A DNA stretch of 64,000 bases from Leucobacter chromiireducens subsp. chromiireducens (lineage in GTDB: Bacteria > Actinomycetota > Actinomycetes > Actinomycetales > Microbacteriaceae): assembly GCF_016758255.1 (NCBI RefSeq), contig NZ_QYAD01000003.1, positions 248,001 to 312,000 on the forward strand, given 5' to 3'. The translations under genes were made by a program, and so were the position numbers. This document shows positions 8,792-18,061 of this stretch, piece after piece. The notes beneath the pieces were generated by a model. That model searched no databases, was not told the DNA's origin, and saw only the letters and a program-made list of their open reading frames with translations. How positions within the stretch are numbered: position 1 is the first letter of the stretch; every line of letters begins with the position of its first letter.

Positions 8792-10060
8792 CTAGAACAC
8801 CCAGCTGGCGCCCGCCGCAACCGGCCACGCCCACGCCGCAGCCGCACGCGCAACCACCTCCGGCGCACCGGCCACCAGCCCCGCCTGCGCCAGCGCAGCG
8901 AGCGAGGTGGACCCCAGGTGGGCCGCGCCGAGCTCGCGAATGTCGAGCGTCAGCTCCGCGGCAGCATCGGTGCGGGTCACTTCGGCGTGCTCGAACGCAT
9001 TCGCCACGACGCGCCACCGCCCAGCGTTTTCGGGAATGTGCCCGTCCGTCACGTCGAGCACCACGTCGATCGGCGCGGCGTAGCGCCGCTCGGCAAGCGC
9101 GCGCTGCACATCAATGATGCGCACCCACTGCAGGTCTTCCGTCGTGGGCGCTGCCGCGCGCGCATTCACGAGCAGGCTCAGCACGGGATCATCGATCGGG
9201 ATCGGCCCCGCGCTCACCCGTGCCATCAGGTCGAGGTCGAGCAGCACGGACCACAGGCGGTGCGTTGCCGCCGCATCAAGCCCCACGCAGTCGCGCAGCT
9301 GAACGGTGCCGTCGGGCACGTTGCGCTGCCAGTCGCCCTTCCGCCGGAATCGTGCGTAGCCGCGCGCCTCCCCGGACGCGTCGCGCACGATCAGCAGGCG
9401 CTGCGCCTCAAGCCCGCCACGCAGCGCCGGCGCGTCCTGATCGACATACCGACGCAGCTCGGGGGTCTCCCAGGTCACCCAACCGGGCCGCCCGACCCCC
9501 GCAGGTTGCGCAGCGTAGCCCGCGTGCAGCGCCGCGACCTCCGGCCCGTCGCGATCCGGATCCCACTCGCGCAATTCGACCGTCAGCTCAGCGCTCCCCG
9601 GCACCTCGCGCAGCTGCGCGCCGCGCGGCACCGTGAGAGACACTTGCGCACTCGCCTGCCCGTAGCCGAAGCGCCCGTAGATCGCAGCTTCGGCCGCGTT
9701 GAGCCCGGAGATCGCCTCGCCGCGGGCGCGGCAGTCCGCGAAGTGATGCCGCATGAAGCCGCTGAGAATCCCGCGCCGACGCCAGCCAGGATGCACCCCT
9801 ACCCAGGTGAGCCAGGCGCCCGCAACGCGCGCGCCCGGCACAGGGAACTGCGCAAGCGAGTACGCGCCATACATCGCTGCAAGCTCTCCATCGCCCGTCT
9901 CGACCGCCCAGGTCCGCCCCCACGGAATCGGTGTGGCGAGCGGAAGCAGGTCGCTCACCGCCACATCGGTGGGGAACGCCCACGCGTCAAGCCGGAGTAC
10001 TTCTTCGAGCCGGTCAGGGGTCGTGAGTTCGACGAGCTGGGTACCTAGGGGAAGCCGCAT
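8792..10060 (-). CDS. GNAT acetyltransferase of the Eis family
   Basis: The 422-residue protein has an N-terminal GNAT acetyltransferase domain, with acetyl-CoA loop VGVHPGWRRRGI about residues 106-117, and the following GFGYG-like turn (YGRFGYG). A second GNAT-like region and a C-terminal SCP2-like sterol-carrier fold ending in a short hydrophobic tail complete the Eis arrangement. Eis proteins acetylate amines of aminoglycosides, polyamines or protein lysines; the substrate here cannot be told. The ATG at 10060 is chosen because conserved similarity starts at MRLPLGTQLVEL. It is divergent from the MFS gene. Confidence 0.85.
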   Translation of the reverse strand: MRLPLGTQLVELTTPDRLEEVLRLDAWAFPTDVAVSDLLPLATPIPWGRTWAVETGDGELAAMYGAYSLAQFPVPGARVAGAWLTWVGVHPGWRRRGILSGFMRHHFADCRARGEAISGLNAAEAAIYGRFGYGQASAQVSLTVPRGAQLREVPGSAELTVELREWDPDRDGPEVAALHAGYAAQPAGVGRPGWVTWETPELRRYVDQDAPALRGGLEAQRLLIVRDASGEARGYARFRRKGDWQRNVPDGTVQLRDCVGLDAAATHRLWSVLLDLDLMARVSAGPIPIDDPVLSLLVNARAAAPTTEDLQWVRIIDVQRALAERRYAAPIDVVLDVTDGHIPENAGRWRVVANAFEHAEVTRTDAAAELTLDIRELGAAHLGSTSLAALAQAGLVAGAPEVVARAAAAWAWPVAAGASWVF

Positions 10061-10190
10061 ACTCCTCAGTATTGCCGAAACTACGCACTTTCGAACGGGT
10101 CTGAGCAGGCGCGGTTCGAAAAGCGGAACGGCGTGCCGTACACTTCTGAGCAACAGTGAAGTTTCTATAGTTGGACAAGGGCGTCAAATA

Positions 10191-11561
10191 ATGGCACAGA
10201 CCACGGCACCTCCCGTGAGCACCCCGAAGGAGCGACGCAAAGTCGTCGCCGCTTCGATCATCGGCACCACCATCGAGTGGTACGACTTCTTCATCTACGC
10301 GTTCGCGGCGAACCTCGTGCTCGCGAAGCTGTTCTTCGAGCCCGCCGGGCCGGGGATGATGCAGATCCTGTCCCTCGTGACGATCGGCCTCTCGTTCCTC
10401 TTCCGCCCGCTCGGCGCGTTCCTCGCCGGCCACTTCGGCGATCGCCTCGGCCGCCAGCCCATGCTCGTCATCACGCTGATGCTCATGGGCGTCGCGACGG
10501 TGGGCATCGGTCTGCTTCCCACGTACCAGTCGATTGGGATCGCGGCTCCCATCCTGCTCATCCTCTTCCGCATCCTGCAGGGCCTTTCCGCGGGCGGCGA
10601 GTGGGGCGGCGCCGTGCTCATGTCCGTTGAGCACGCCCCGAAGGGCAAGCGCGGCCTGTTCGGCATCTTCCCGCAGCTCGGCGTGCCCTTCGGCATGCTG
10701 CTCGCATCCGCCGTGCTCGCGCTCATGCGCGTGATCGCACCCGGCGACGCGTTTGAGGCGTGGGGCTGGCGTGTGCCGTTCCTGTTCTCCGTGGTGCTTA
10801 TCATCGTGGGCTTTGTCATCCGTCGCACCGTCGACGAGTCGCCCGTTTTCGCCGAGATCGCCGAGTCGAAGCAGCAGGAGTCTGCCCCGATCGTGCAGAT
10901 CTTCAAGCAGCACTTTCCCCTCGTCATTCTGAGCGCGCTGCTCTTCGCCGGCAACAACGCCGTGGGCTACATGCTCACCGGCGGCTACGTGCAGGGCCTT
11001 GCCTCGCGCCCGGAGGCGGACGGCGGCCTCGGCTACGACCCGGTACAGGTGCAGCTCGCGGTGCTGACCGCAGCAATCGTGTGGGCTATCTTCACGTACC
11101 TCTCCGGCCCGCTCTCCGACCGCTTCGGCCGCAAGCCGATCATGACGATCGGCTGGGTGGTGCAGGCCGCGGGCGTGATCCCACTCTTCCAGTTCGTGTT
11201 CAACGGCGGCGTCGGCGGCGTGCTCCTCGGCACGTGCCTGCTCGCGGTGGGCCTGGGCCTCACCTACGGCCCGGCAGCGGTGTGGTTCGCTGAGACGTTC
11301 CCCGCATCCATTCGCTACTCGGGCATCTCGATCAGCTACGCGCTCGGCGGCGTGATCGGTGGCGCGTTTGCGCCCACCATCGCGCAGCTGCTGCTCCAGT
11401 CGTTCGGCAGCACCTGGGCAATCGTCGTGTACCTCCTGATCATGACGAGCCTCGGCATGCTCGCAACGATCCTGCTTCGCGACCGCAGCAACATTCCGCT
11501 CGACCTCGAGTTCGAGCGCAGCGGTCAGTGGAAGACCTGGACCCCGGCGGGCCGAAAGTAG
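10191..11561 (+). CDS. MFS transporter, metabolite:H+ symporter (MHS) type
   Basis: This 456-residue inner-membrane protein has about 12 hydrophobic segments. The first helix region [19 protein letters not shown] (about residues 24-42) is diagnostic of the MHS family, which takes up organic acids, osmolytes or shikimate with protons. The loop motif [14 protein letters not shown] between helices 2 and 3, and its repeat [12 protein letters not shown] in the second half, are the usual MFS signatures. A -10-like TATAGT at 10166-10171 lies 19 nt before the ATG. No substrate can be assigned, and no metabolic gene flanks it on the same strand. Confidence 0.9.
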   Translation: MAQTTAPPVSTPKERRKVVAASIIGTTIEWYDFFIYAFAANLVLAKLFFEPAGPGMMQILSLVTIGLSFLFRPLGAFLAGHFGDRLGRQPMLVITLMLMGVATVGIGLLPTYQSIGIAAPILLILFRILQGLSAGGEWGGAVLMSVEHAPKGKRGLFGIFPQLGVPFGMLLASAVLALMRVIAPGDAFEAWGWRVPFLFSVVLIIVGFVIRRTVDESPVFAEIAESKQQESAPIVQIFKQHFPLVILSALLFAGNNAVGYMLTGGYVQGLASRPEADGGLGYDPVQVQLAVLTAAIVWAIFTYLSGPLSDRFGRKPIMTIGWVVQAAGVIPLFQFVFNGGVGGVLLGTCLLAVGLGLTYGPAAVWFAETFPASIRYSGISISYALGGVIGGAFAPTIAQLLLQSFGSTWAIVVYLLIMTSLGMLATILLRDRSNIPLDLEFERSGQWKTWTPAGRK

Positions 11562-11578
11562 AGAACCCGCGCACGCGG

Positions 11579-11615
11579 CGGCGACCGGTTCCTCACGGTG
11601 AGGAACCGGTCGCCG
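11579..11615. terminator. 18-bp hairpin terminator after the MFS gene
   Basis: Arms 11579-11596 and 11598-11615 are perfectly complementary (core GACCGGTTCCTCAC), starting 17 nt after the MFS stop. There is no long T-run, but the stem stability makes termination or mRNA protection likely. Confidence 0.7.
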
Positions 11616-11662
11616 TGGCATTTCACCGGAATACCCCGACCGCACGAAACGTTGCACTCGGT

Positions 11663-12652
11663 ATGACTTCATCGCCGCTGCTTTCAATTCTGGATCTCGC
11701 AACGGTTGAGGCGGACGGCAGCATTGCTGACGCGTTCGCGCACTCCGCAGATGTCGCACGGCTTGCTGAGGCGAGTGGCTACGAGCGCATCTGGTACGCC
11801 GAGCACCACAACATGCCGTCCATCGCATCCAGCGCAACCGCGGTGCTCATCGCGCACATCGCGGCGCAGACGAGCACCATCGGGCTCGGCGCGGGTGGCG
11901 TCATGCTGCCCAACCATTCGCCGCTCGTCGTGGCGGAGCAGTTCGGCACGCTTGCCGAGCTGCACCCCGGCCGCATTCACCTCGGGCTCGGCCGCGCTCC
12001 CGGCACCGACGGGGCAACCTTCCGCGCGCTCCGCCGCACGCACGCCGCGGCCGAGAGCTTCCCCGCGGATGTGGTCGAGCTGCAGCGCTACCTCTCCGAC
12101 GAGCTGCCGCGCACCGCGGTCAACGCGTACCCCGGCCGAGGAACCAACGTGCCGCTCACGATCCTTGGCTCGTCGCTCTTCGGCGCCCAGCTCGCCGCCC
12201 AGCTCGGACTCCCCTACTCCTTCGCATCGCACTTTGCGCCGCAGCTCCTCACCACCGCCGTGCAGCACTATCGCGCGAACTACACGCCGAGCGCGGCTCA
12301 CCCCGAGCCGTATGTCAGCGCAGGCATCAACGTGGTAGCGGCGGAGAGCGACGCGGAAGCCGAGGCGCTCTTCGCCCGAACCGAGCTGCACCGGGTCCGC
12401 ACCTTCCTGTCGCGCGGCCGAGAGGTTCCGCTCACGCTCGACGAGGCCGGACAGCTCATCGATACTCCCGCTGGGCGCGAGATCCGCGGGATGCTCCAGT
12501 ACACCGCGGTGGGCGGCGCCGAACGCGTACGCGAGGAGCTCGCGCAATTCGCGAAGTTCGCCGACGTCGACGAGCTCGTCACCGTTCACGCTGCCCCGAC
12601 ACGGGCCGAACAGCTTGCCTCGGTGCGCATCGCTGCGCCAACCGCCGCGTAG
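11663..12652 (+). CDS. LLM class (luciferase-like) flavin-dependent oxidoreductase
   Basis: The 329-residue protein has the bacterial luciferase-like monooxygenase fold: [10 protein letters not shown] at the start, the flavin-contact segment [19 protein letters not shown] (about residues 39-57), [15 protein letters not shown] and [11 protein letters not shown]. This subgroup (MsnO8-like) is annotated as FMN- or F420-independent LLM oxidoreductases of unknown substrate. The ATG at 11663 is the first methionine before the conserved N-terminus. It is probably transcribed alone, since hairpins lie on both sides. Confidence 0.9.
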   Translation: MTSSPLLSILDLATVEADGSIADAFAHSADVARLAEASGYERIWYAEHHNMPSIASSATAVLIAHIAAQTSTIGLGAGGVMLPNHSPLVVAEQFGTLAELHPGRIHLGLGRAPGTDGATFRALRRTHAAAESFPADVVELQRYLSDELPRTAVNAYPGRGTNVPLTILGSSLFGAQLAAQLGLPYSFASHFAPQLLTTAVQHYRANYTPSAAHPEPYVSAGINVVAAESDAEAEALFARTELHRVRTFLSRGREVPLTLDEAGQLIDTPAGREIRGMLQYTAVGGAERVREELAQFAKFADVDELVTVHAAPTRAEQLASVRIAAPTAA

Positions 12653-12699
12653 AGTTCCTCCAGGGCCGTGCCGCATCTGCCGCGCGGCGCGAAAACGCC

Positions 12700-12738
12700 G
12701 CGGCGGGGATCCCAAGCTGCTGCTGAGATCCCCGCCGC
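12700..12738. terminator. Hairpin between LLM oxidoreductase and surface protein genes
   Basis: GCGGCGGGGATC (12700-12711) pairs perfectly with 12727-12738 around a 15-nt loop. It sits between two convergent genes and can serve both as a terminator. Confidence 0.65.
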
Positions 12739-12748
12739 CGGCGCCTGA

Positions 12749-15415
12749 CTATTCGCTCAGCGAGCCGCCAAATTCGCTCTCCGCCGCACGGCGTCGCCCG
12801 TAGATGAGCACCCCGCCCGCGATGAGCAGCGCGCCGCCGGCCGCGCCGATCATTGGCCAGCCAAGCCCGAAACCCGTCTCCGCGAGCGAGCCGCCCGGCT
12901 TCGGGCTCACCGGAGGCTTCGGATCCTTCGGGTCAACCGGAGGCTTCGGGTCCACTCCGCCCGTCGCGCGGTAGGTGTAGGTGACCACGGTCGGGTCCTT
13001 CGCAACAACGCCCTGCGGAGAGCCGTCCACCTTCACAAATTCGTACCCGTCGAAGGCGAGTTGCTTGGTGACGTACGCGCTTCCCACCGCTCCCGACTGC
13101 ACGATCGGGCTACGCAGCTCGACGCCCGTGTCGGTGACGTACTTCGCAACCACAGTTCCCGTCTCAGCGGGCGGGGCCCCCTTCTTCGCGTAGTGGTACG
13201 TGACCGTCTGCGGATCCGATGCGTACTCACCCGTCGGCGCACCGTCGACACGGACGAAATCGTAGCCGTCAAAGCTCTTCTGCTCCGTCTCGTACGCGCT
13301 ACCGACGGGCCCAGTGAGGGGCACGTCCTCGATCAGCGGGTTGCCCTTCGCGTCGAGGTAGCGAACCGTCACCGTCCCATCTGGGACCGGTACGTCCTTC
13401 CACTGCGCGTAGAGGCGCAAGTTTCCGGCAGGGATGGTCACATCGCCTGAGGCGTATGCGTCCCCACTCCCATCGGCTTCCGTGTTCCATCCGTCGAAGA
13501 TCTTGCCCGTGGGCACGGTCGTCGGCGCCGCCTCGAGCGGGATCTCGGTGCCGACAGAGCCCAGCTGCCAAACGCGCGTCACATCGTCCCGCTGCACGAT
13601 GCGCTGCTTCCACTGCGCTGGGTCAAAGGCCGCTTCCGTTTCGTCAGGCCAATCGCCACCGTTCGGATCGAAGCGCACGAAGGCCTGCTGCAGCGCCCCG
13701 GCATCCTCATCAACGTCAAAGCCGCGCTGATCGGTGGTGATTCCTGCAGCCGCCGCGCCAACGTTGTCCGCGAGCCCCACGAGGTACGTATCGTCAGCTG
13801 GGCGGATCATGATCGTGCCGGGAACCTGCGCGAAGTCACCGTTCGGATCGCCGGCCTGAACACTGCTCCCGTTCGCACCGGCAGTCGGCGTGTCCGTTCC
13901 GAGGATGGCCTCACGGTTGATGACGGTCAGGTCGATGGCCGTGCCGTTGTCCACGCCAATATTGGTCTCTGTGCTCAGCGCCAGGAAGTCTTCGCCGTCG
14001 TCCGCAGGATTCGCGGCTCGGGGCGGATACTCGAGTTCAAGGTCATCTTGCGTCAGTTCCGGGAGCTCGGGGTGCTCCCCAACAGTGTCCGGCGCTTCAG
14101 TACCCTGCAACGTCTCGATGCCCGCTCGCGCCGAGACCTGACGATACGAGTTTGTCGCCGGCGAGCTCCCGTTCTTGGCGAGCACGTCGTTCCCAACAAA
14201 CAGGTTGTGCGACATCACGATGGGCTGCGTCGGGAGGTAATTTGTGTCGCCGTAGGCGGAGACGGCGCCTCCGCGCTGTAGCCCGAGCAGCACGTTTCCG
14301 GCCTCAGCGATGTTGTTGACAAACGTGTTGTGGAGCAGCGTGAGCGGCGTACCGAACGCTTCGATCGCTCCGCCACCACTCGTGTCGTCATAGTTGGTCT
14401 GGAGACCCTGGGATCGGTTCCCCAGGAACGTGCTGTTCTCGATGTGCGCGGAGGAACCGTTTCCTGACTGGAGCAGCAGCGCGCCGCCTTCGTCACCCGC
14501 GACGTTGTTCGTGAACGTCGAACCGGAGATGACCGTCTTGCCCGTCTGGGGGCCGGTGATTGGTCGTTCCGACACCGCGATGGCGCCGCCATCGTTCAGG
14601 CTGTTGTTGTTGGCTGCGATCGGCACGGTGTTCGAGTCGAACACGCTGTCACGAACGGTAAGCACACCGTCCATCTGGTGGAAGGCAATCGCACCTCCGC
14701 GTGTGGTTGAGAGGTTCTCCGAGAACACCGACCGTTCGACCGTGAGGTCCGTCTTGCCGGTCAGACGAAGTGCACCGCCCGCGTAGCCCAGACCAGTGCC
14801 GGAATTCTTGTGAAACGTTGACTGGGAGATTGTCGCTACGACTCCGCTGGGCATACCAATCGCTGCGCTTGATCCCGCTCTGTTTCCGAGAAAGCTACTC
14901 GTGCTCACGTCGAGGCGAGTCACCCCGCTCAGGGCCAAGCCGTTCGAACCATCGATCCCCGCGAAGGTGGCGTTCGTCACCGTCACGTCACTCACATTGG
15001 AGATGCCGAGCCCACCACCAGTGACACCACCTGGATCACCCGCAGGCTCTGCGTCGTTCGGACCTTGGAAGGTGAGTCCCTCGACCGCAACGGTGACTCC
15101 CGCTGCCCCCGTGAAGTTCATGTGGCGCCCGGCGGCGCCATCCGCCATCGTGACGGTGGTGTCTGCTCCCGCTAGCGTGAGCTGCACGCCCGCAGGGATC
15201 GCCGTTGTGAGCGTGGTCGCAACCGGCGCAAAGTCAGGCGCAAGGGTGACTGTGGCAGGTCCGGCGCTCAAACCCTGTACCGCTGTCTGCAGCTCCCCCG
15301 CTGAATGTACCGTCATATCCGCCGCGAACGCGGGCGGTGCGAGGGCGAATGACCCCAAGATCACCGCAGCACCAAGCCCCCCAGCAAGTCCAGACTTCCA
15401 TCGTGTGTGCTTCAC
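12749..15415 (-). CDS. Cell-wall-anchored surface protein: beta-helix, InlB B-repeat, two MucBP repeats, LAETG sorting signal
   Basis: The 888-residue protein has a Sec signal peptide (cleavage near AFA-AD, residue 32) and a right-handed beta-helix region to about residue 430, rich in short GGAI/SxFxxN repeats. An InlB B-repeat follows (FDGWNTEADGSGDAY, ending LYAQWK), then two MucBP-type repeats (VTVRYLDAKGNPL and VVAKYVTDTGVEL) and a DPKPPVDPKDPKPP linker. LAETG at residues 844-848 precedes a membrane helix and RRR. It is exported and probably linked to peptidoglycan, with adhesion to glycans or mucus the likely role. The motif is LAxTG, not the LPLTG of the pilins, so a different (class E-like) sortase may anchor it. 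Confidence 0.9.
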   Translation of the reverse strand: MKHTRWKSGLAGGLGAAVILGSFALAPPAFAADMTVHSAGELQTAVQGLSAGPATVTLAPDFAPVATTLTTAIPAGVQLTLAGADTTVTMADGAAGRHMNFTGAAGVTVAVEGLTFQGPNDAEPAGDPGGVTGGGLGISNVSDVTVTNATFAGIDGSNGLALSGVTRLDVSTSSFLGNRAGSSAAIGMPSGVVATISQSTFHKNSGTGLGYAGGALRLTGKTDLTVERSVFSENLSTTRGGAIAFHQMDGVLTVRDSVFDSNTVPIAANNNSLNDGGAIAVSERPITGPQTGKTVISGSTFTNNVAGDEGGALLLQSGNGSSAHIENSTFLGNRSQGLQTNYDDTSGGGAIEAFGTPLTLLHNTFVNNIAEAGNVLLGLQRGGAVSAYGDTNYLPTQPIVMSHNLFVGNDVLAKNGSSPATNSYRQVSARAGIETLQGTEAPDTVGEHPELPELTQDDLELEYPPRAANPADDGEDFLALSTETNIGVDNGTAIDLTVINREAILGTDTPTAGANGSSVQAGDPNGDFAQVPGTIMIRPADDTYLVGLADNVGAAAAGITTDQRGFDVDEDAGALQQAFVRFDPNGGDWPDETEAAFDPAQWKQRIVQRDDVTRVWQLGSVGTEIPLEAAPTTVPTGKIFDGWNTEADGSGDAYASGDVTIPAGNLRLYAQWKDVPVPDGTVTVRYLDAKGNPLIEDVPLTGPVGSAYETEQKSFDGYDFVRVDGAPTGEYASDPQTVTYHYAKKGAPPAETGTVVAKYVTDTGVELRSPIVQSGAVGSAYVTKQLAFDGYEFVKVDGSPQGVVAKDPTVVTYTYRATGGVDPKPPVDPKDPKPPVSPKPGGSLAETGFGLGWPMIGAAGGALLIAGGVLIYGRRRAAESEFGGSLSE

Positions 15416-15617
15416 TGCGCCCCCGTCATTTCGCCCCGATTTCCGCTCCGAACCCCTCGCAGCGACCCCGCCATCTCAGGCGTACCGGATGGCTGGCCAT
15501 CTCGGCCAACTCTCGCCGCTCAGATATGACTTCGTCAAGTGTTTTCCGAAAAGCACCCTTGACAGTCCTGAGAGAGGGAACTTGAATGTGGGGAACTTGT
15601 TGTGATGGTGGGGCAGC

Positions 15618-15908
15618 GTGGGAGGGCGTGTGGCTGAGGAGACACCGGCGCAGAGGAGCGCAGCGCCGCTGCAGCATGCTGCCGAACTGTTGATCTGCGC
15701 CTACCGCGCACTCTGCCGTCACCCACAGGGATGCGGCTCAGAAGAGCAATCTCTCGGAGGATGCCCCGCGTGCAGCGCCATCGCGGAAGTGCGCGACATG
15801 GTCCGCGTCTTCGCGTCTTCCGTGTACGAGTCTACGGCGCTCTGCGCACACTTCGAACGAGAGCTCATCGAGCTCCGGAACGCGTACCCACCCCGCACCG
15901 CCGCATAG
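15618..15908 (+). CDS. Small cysteine-rich hypothetical protein
   Basis: This 96-codon frame starts at GTG 15618 (an alternative GTG is at 15630) and is divergent from the surface-protein gene. The protein has cysteines in LICAYRALCRHPQGCG followed by GGCPAC, then a helical tail with another Cys (ALCAHFERELIEL). The spacing suggests a metal-binding or redox cluster, but it lacks the Gly-Val-Trp-Gly turn of WhiB regulators and I recognise no family. Two purine-rich stretches (GGTGGGG and GGGAGGG) could serve as ribosome-binding sites. It is judged real because of residue composition and its place in an otherwise empty gap, with moderate confidence. Confidence 0.45.
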   Translation: MGGRVAEETPAQRSAAPLQHAAELLICAYRALCRHPQGCGSEEQSLGGCPACSAIAEVRDMVRVFASSVYESTALCAHFERELIELRNAYPPRTAA

Positions 15909-16470
15909 CGGTTTTGGACGTGCAGGGCCTCCCGGCTTCGCGACGGAATCCGTGGAGACCCAGCCCGGCACCTACATATATGCAGATCACGCCGGGGGGA
16001 AATTGGGGATCACGGCGCGGCTTCGGTGTCAGGCCTTGCACTGGCAAACTAACTCCGGCAGGACTCAAAGTCAACCCACAGGCGGCGAGCCCTGAGATGC
16101 ACTCACAAGGCACACCGCTGTGGCCAACCGGGGATGGGGGATGGGGGTTCGGTTGACCACAACAGCGTGCCAGTTTTGCCTACTCCGTCGATTCGAAGAC
16201 TCCACCAGCAGTGAGAAGCCACAAAAGACAGGACTGCCGTCTTGTCTCTCCCTTTCATCAGCCACTGAGTCCGAGGACGGGTCTCCTTGGCACGACGTGT
16301 AGCTCTCAGCATCAACAGTAAGACGCCCGCACGGGCCTTTCTAGCGACTAGGTGCTGCTCCGACCAGAGTGGAGTGGTTGCGGCCCAGAGGTGAGTGCTT
16401 TCGGCAGTCGGTCAAGTGCGCAGAACGAGCAGCATGACACGTCACGTATGAAAATCATTGGATGGCCGAT
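15909..16470. other. 562-bp stretch with no confident gene
   Basis: Short frames here have no recognisable residues. Base composition is locally less GC-rich than the flanks (for example ACATATATGCAG and AAATTGGGG). A direct repeat GGGGATGGGGGATGGGGG lies near 16133-16150. The minus-strand terminator at 16221-16247 and a small GCCCG-CA-CGGGC hairpin at 16325-16336 are the only structures I can support. Confidence 0.5.
16221..16247 (-). terminator. Rho-independent terminator of the pilus operon
   Basis: Read on the minus strand, AGACAAGAC and GTCCTGTCT pair (9 bp with one G-U) around a 4-nt loop, directly followed by TTTTGT. It lies about 220 nt after the last pilus-operon gene, in the right orientation to end that transcript. 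Confidence 0.55.
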
Positions 16471-16995
16471 TCAGTCTTCCTCACCCCTGGGCTCGGTCAC
16501 GCGGCCGGAAACTGACTTTGCGCTCACCGCACGCTCCCGAAGATCGGCGAGAGATCGAGGTTCCTCGGTGGGTCGCAGCACCCCTGAACGCAGGTCACGC
16601 GGGACGTAACTGAACTCACCGCCGCCACGCCCGCCCCAGCGAACCGTGGCGTGCGCTGTGCCGCCCGTGCCACCCTTTGGCGCAGCAAAACGCACCTCGG
16701 AGATCTCAGAGATCGGAATCCGCCTCTGGCGCCAGCCGACGAGCAACGCATCACCGTCGTCACGCACCACCATGGTGTAGCCGAGCGGCTGGATCCCAAT
16801 CCCGAAAGCGGCGACGAGGCAAATGAGCGCGAGGAGGACCGGGCCTGAGGCAAGACCGGTGATGGCACCACGCGCGAACCCACTGATCATCGCCGTGCCT
16901 GCGCCGAGCACACAGAGCAACGCCAAGACTCGGGGCACAAGCACAAACGCCATCCGCGAGATGCGTTGGTGCGAAGACTGTGTCGTTGTGTCCAT
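16471..16995 (-). CDS. Membrane protein with PH-like domain
   Basis: The 174-residue protein begins MDTTTQSSHQRISRM at an ATG preceded by AGGGG. It has two hydrophobic helices near residues 15-35 and 45-65, then a beta-rich part (TMVVRDDGDALLVGWRQRRIPISEISEVRF) that looks like a bacterial PH domain. Such proteins are membrane-bound and mostly uncharacterised. The gene starts 7 nt after the sortase stop, so it is cotranscribed with the pilus genes. A role in envelope placement of the pilus machinery is only a guess. Confidence 0.7.
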   Translation of the reverse strand: MDTTTQSSHQRISRMAFVLVPRVLALLCVLGAGTAMISGFARGAITGLASGPVLLALICLVAAFGIGIQPLGYTMVVRDDGDALLVGWRQRRIPISEISEVRFAAPKGGTGGTAHATVRWGGRGGGEFSYVPRDLRSGVLRPTEEPRSLADLRERAVSAKSVSGRVTEPRGEED

Positions 16996-17002
16996 TTGTC
17001 CC

Positions 17003-17962
17003 CTAAGCTGCCGCTGGCTGTCGACCCCCACGCGTCGTCCATCCAATGTATCCGCCTGCAAGAACAACAGCCCCACCAAGCGCGAGGCTCCACCACGGGA
17101 ACCCAGGCACATCAGAAGCCGATCCCGCTGCAATTCGATCCGGATCCGGAGTGGGCAGTACGCGTTCTCCTGTCACCAAGATCCGATGAGTGTTCACACC
17201 GAGCGGTGTGCAAGTGATGAGCGTCACCAGGTCCTCCCCCGCTTCCTGATGCAACGTCTCAGTCTGGTCGGGCTCGACGACGAGCACATCACGCACGCGG
17301 TAGGTGGCAACCTCGCCGAAGGTCTCCAGCGTGAACGTATCCCCAGCCTTCACACGGTCGAGATCGGTAAACATCCGCGAGCTCGCCAACCCCCGGTGGC
17401 CTGTGATGACCGACCGAGTGCTCTCGCCGCCAACGGGCAACGAGGTGCCCTCAAGGTGCCCGAGTCCGCGAAGCAGCGTCTCTTCATCAGTGCCATGGAA
17501 GATCGGAAGGTCGAGGTCGATTGTTGGGATGCGCAGGCGCGCCATCACCCCGCTCGGGGTGACGAGCTGTTGCCGGTAGGCGCCACCTTCGCCTGTTGTC
17601 TCACCCGCACCAACGGCTACATTTGCTCCCGCCGCGACGAGGGCGCCGGAAGAAAGTGCCTCGTTGTATCGCTGAGCATCTCGCACCTGTGTTGCCGCAT
17701 CGGGGTTAGCGTCTGCGACTTCTCGGTCGTACACGCCAATCAGCGATGACTGATTTTTCTGCGAGAACCAGGACGCTGTGCTCGGGTACAGCATGACGCT
17801 GACGCCAAGCAGCCAACATGCTACGGTGACCCAGGTCATCGCGCCCGGCCGGCGCCGCCGCAATGCGGTGTCGGCCGGGCGGCGGTCCTCTTTTCGCGGA
17901 GCGCTGCGCGCGCCGTCGAACCCGGCAGGGGAATCCGGACTCGGTGCGGCGTGTCGACTCAT
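17003..17962 (-). CDS. Class C (pilus-polymerising) sortase
   Basis: The 319-residue membrane transpeptidase has an N-terminal helix (about 42-62) and a C-terminal helix (about 289-308), the two-anchor topology of class C sortases. Catalytic residues are His189 (ITGHRGL), Cys251 (TLITCTPLGVNTHR) and Arg260. It would cut LPLTG between Thr and Gly and join Thr to the pilin lysine. The usual DPF/DPW lid motif of class C enzymes is not found in the segment before the catalytic core (about 85-140). The ATG at 17962 has an AAGGAG site. It is encoded right after the major pilin. Confidence 0.93.
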   Translation of the reverse strand: MSRHAAPSPDSPAGFDGARSAPRKEDRRPADTALRRRRPGAMTWVTVACWLLGVSVMLYPSTASWFSQKNQSSLIGVYDREVADANPDAATQVRDAQRYNEALSSGALVAAGANVAVGAGETTGEGGAYRQQLVTPSGVMARLRIPTIDLDLPIFHGTDEETLLRGLGHLEGTSLPVGGESTRSVITGHRGLASSRMFTDLDRVKAGDTFTLETFGEVATYRVRDVLVVEPDQTETLHQEAGEDLVTLITCTPLGVNTHRILVTGERVLPTPDPDRIAAGSASDVPGFPWWSLALGGAVVLAGGYIGWTTRGGRQPAAA

Positions 17963-18039
17963 GTGCACTCCTTCGAGAAGAGGTGAGGTCGAAGCGCGAG
18001 GGGCGTGGGGGACGCTTGCCTCGCGCTTCAACCAGGGAA

Positions 18040-18053
18040 GGCGCGAACGCGCC
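18040..18053 (-). terminator. Short hairpin between pilin and sortase genes
   Basis: GGCGCG and CGCGCC form a 6-bp stem with a 2-nt loop in the 99-nt gap after the pilin stop. It may cause partial termination, so that pilin is made in excess of sortase. The evidence is weak. Confidence 0.3.
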
Positions 18054-18061
18054 GCTTTGTG

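Noticed and set aside
10061..11837. Long minus-strand frame over the MFS transporter gene
   Set aside because: The transporter on the plus strand has clear family motifs; the antisense frame is a GC-skew shadow rich in Arg, His and Glu.
16071..16315. Short minus-strand frames in the gap before the PH-domain gene
   Set aside because: 60-70 codons, no recognisable residues, and they overlap the terminator at 16221-16247.
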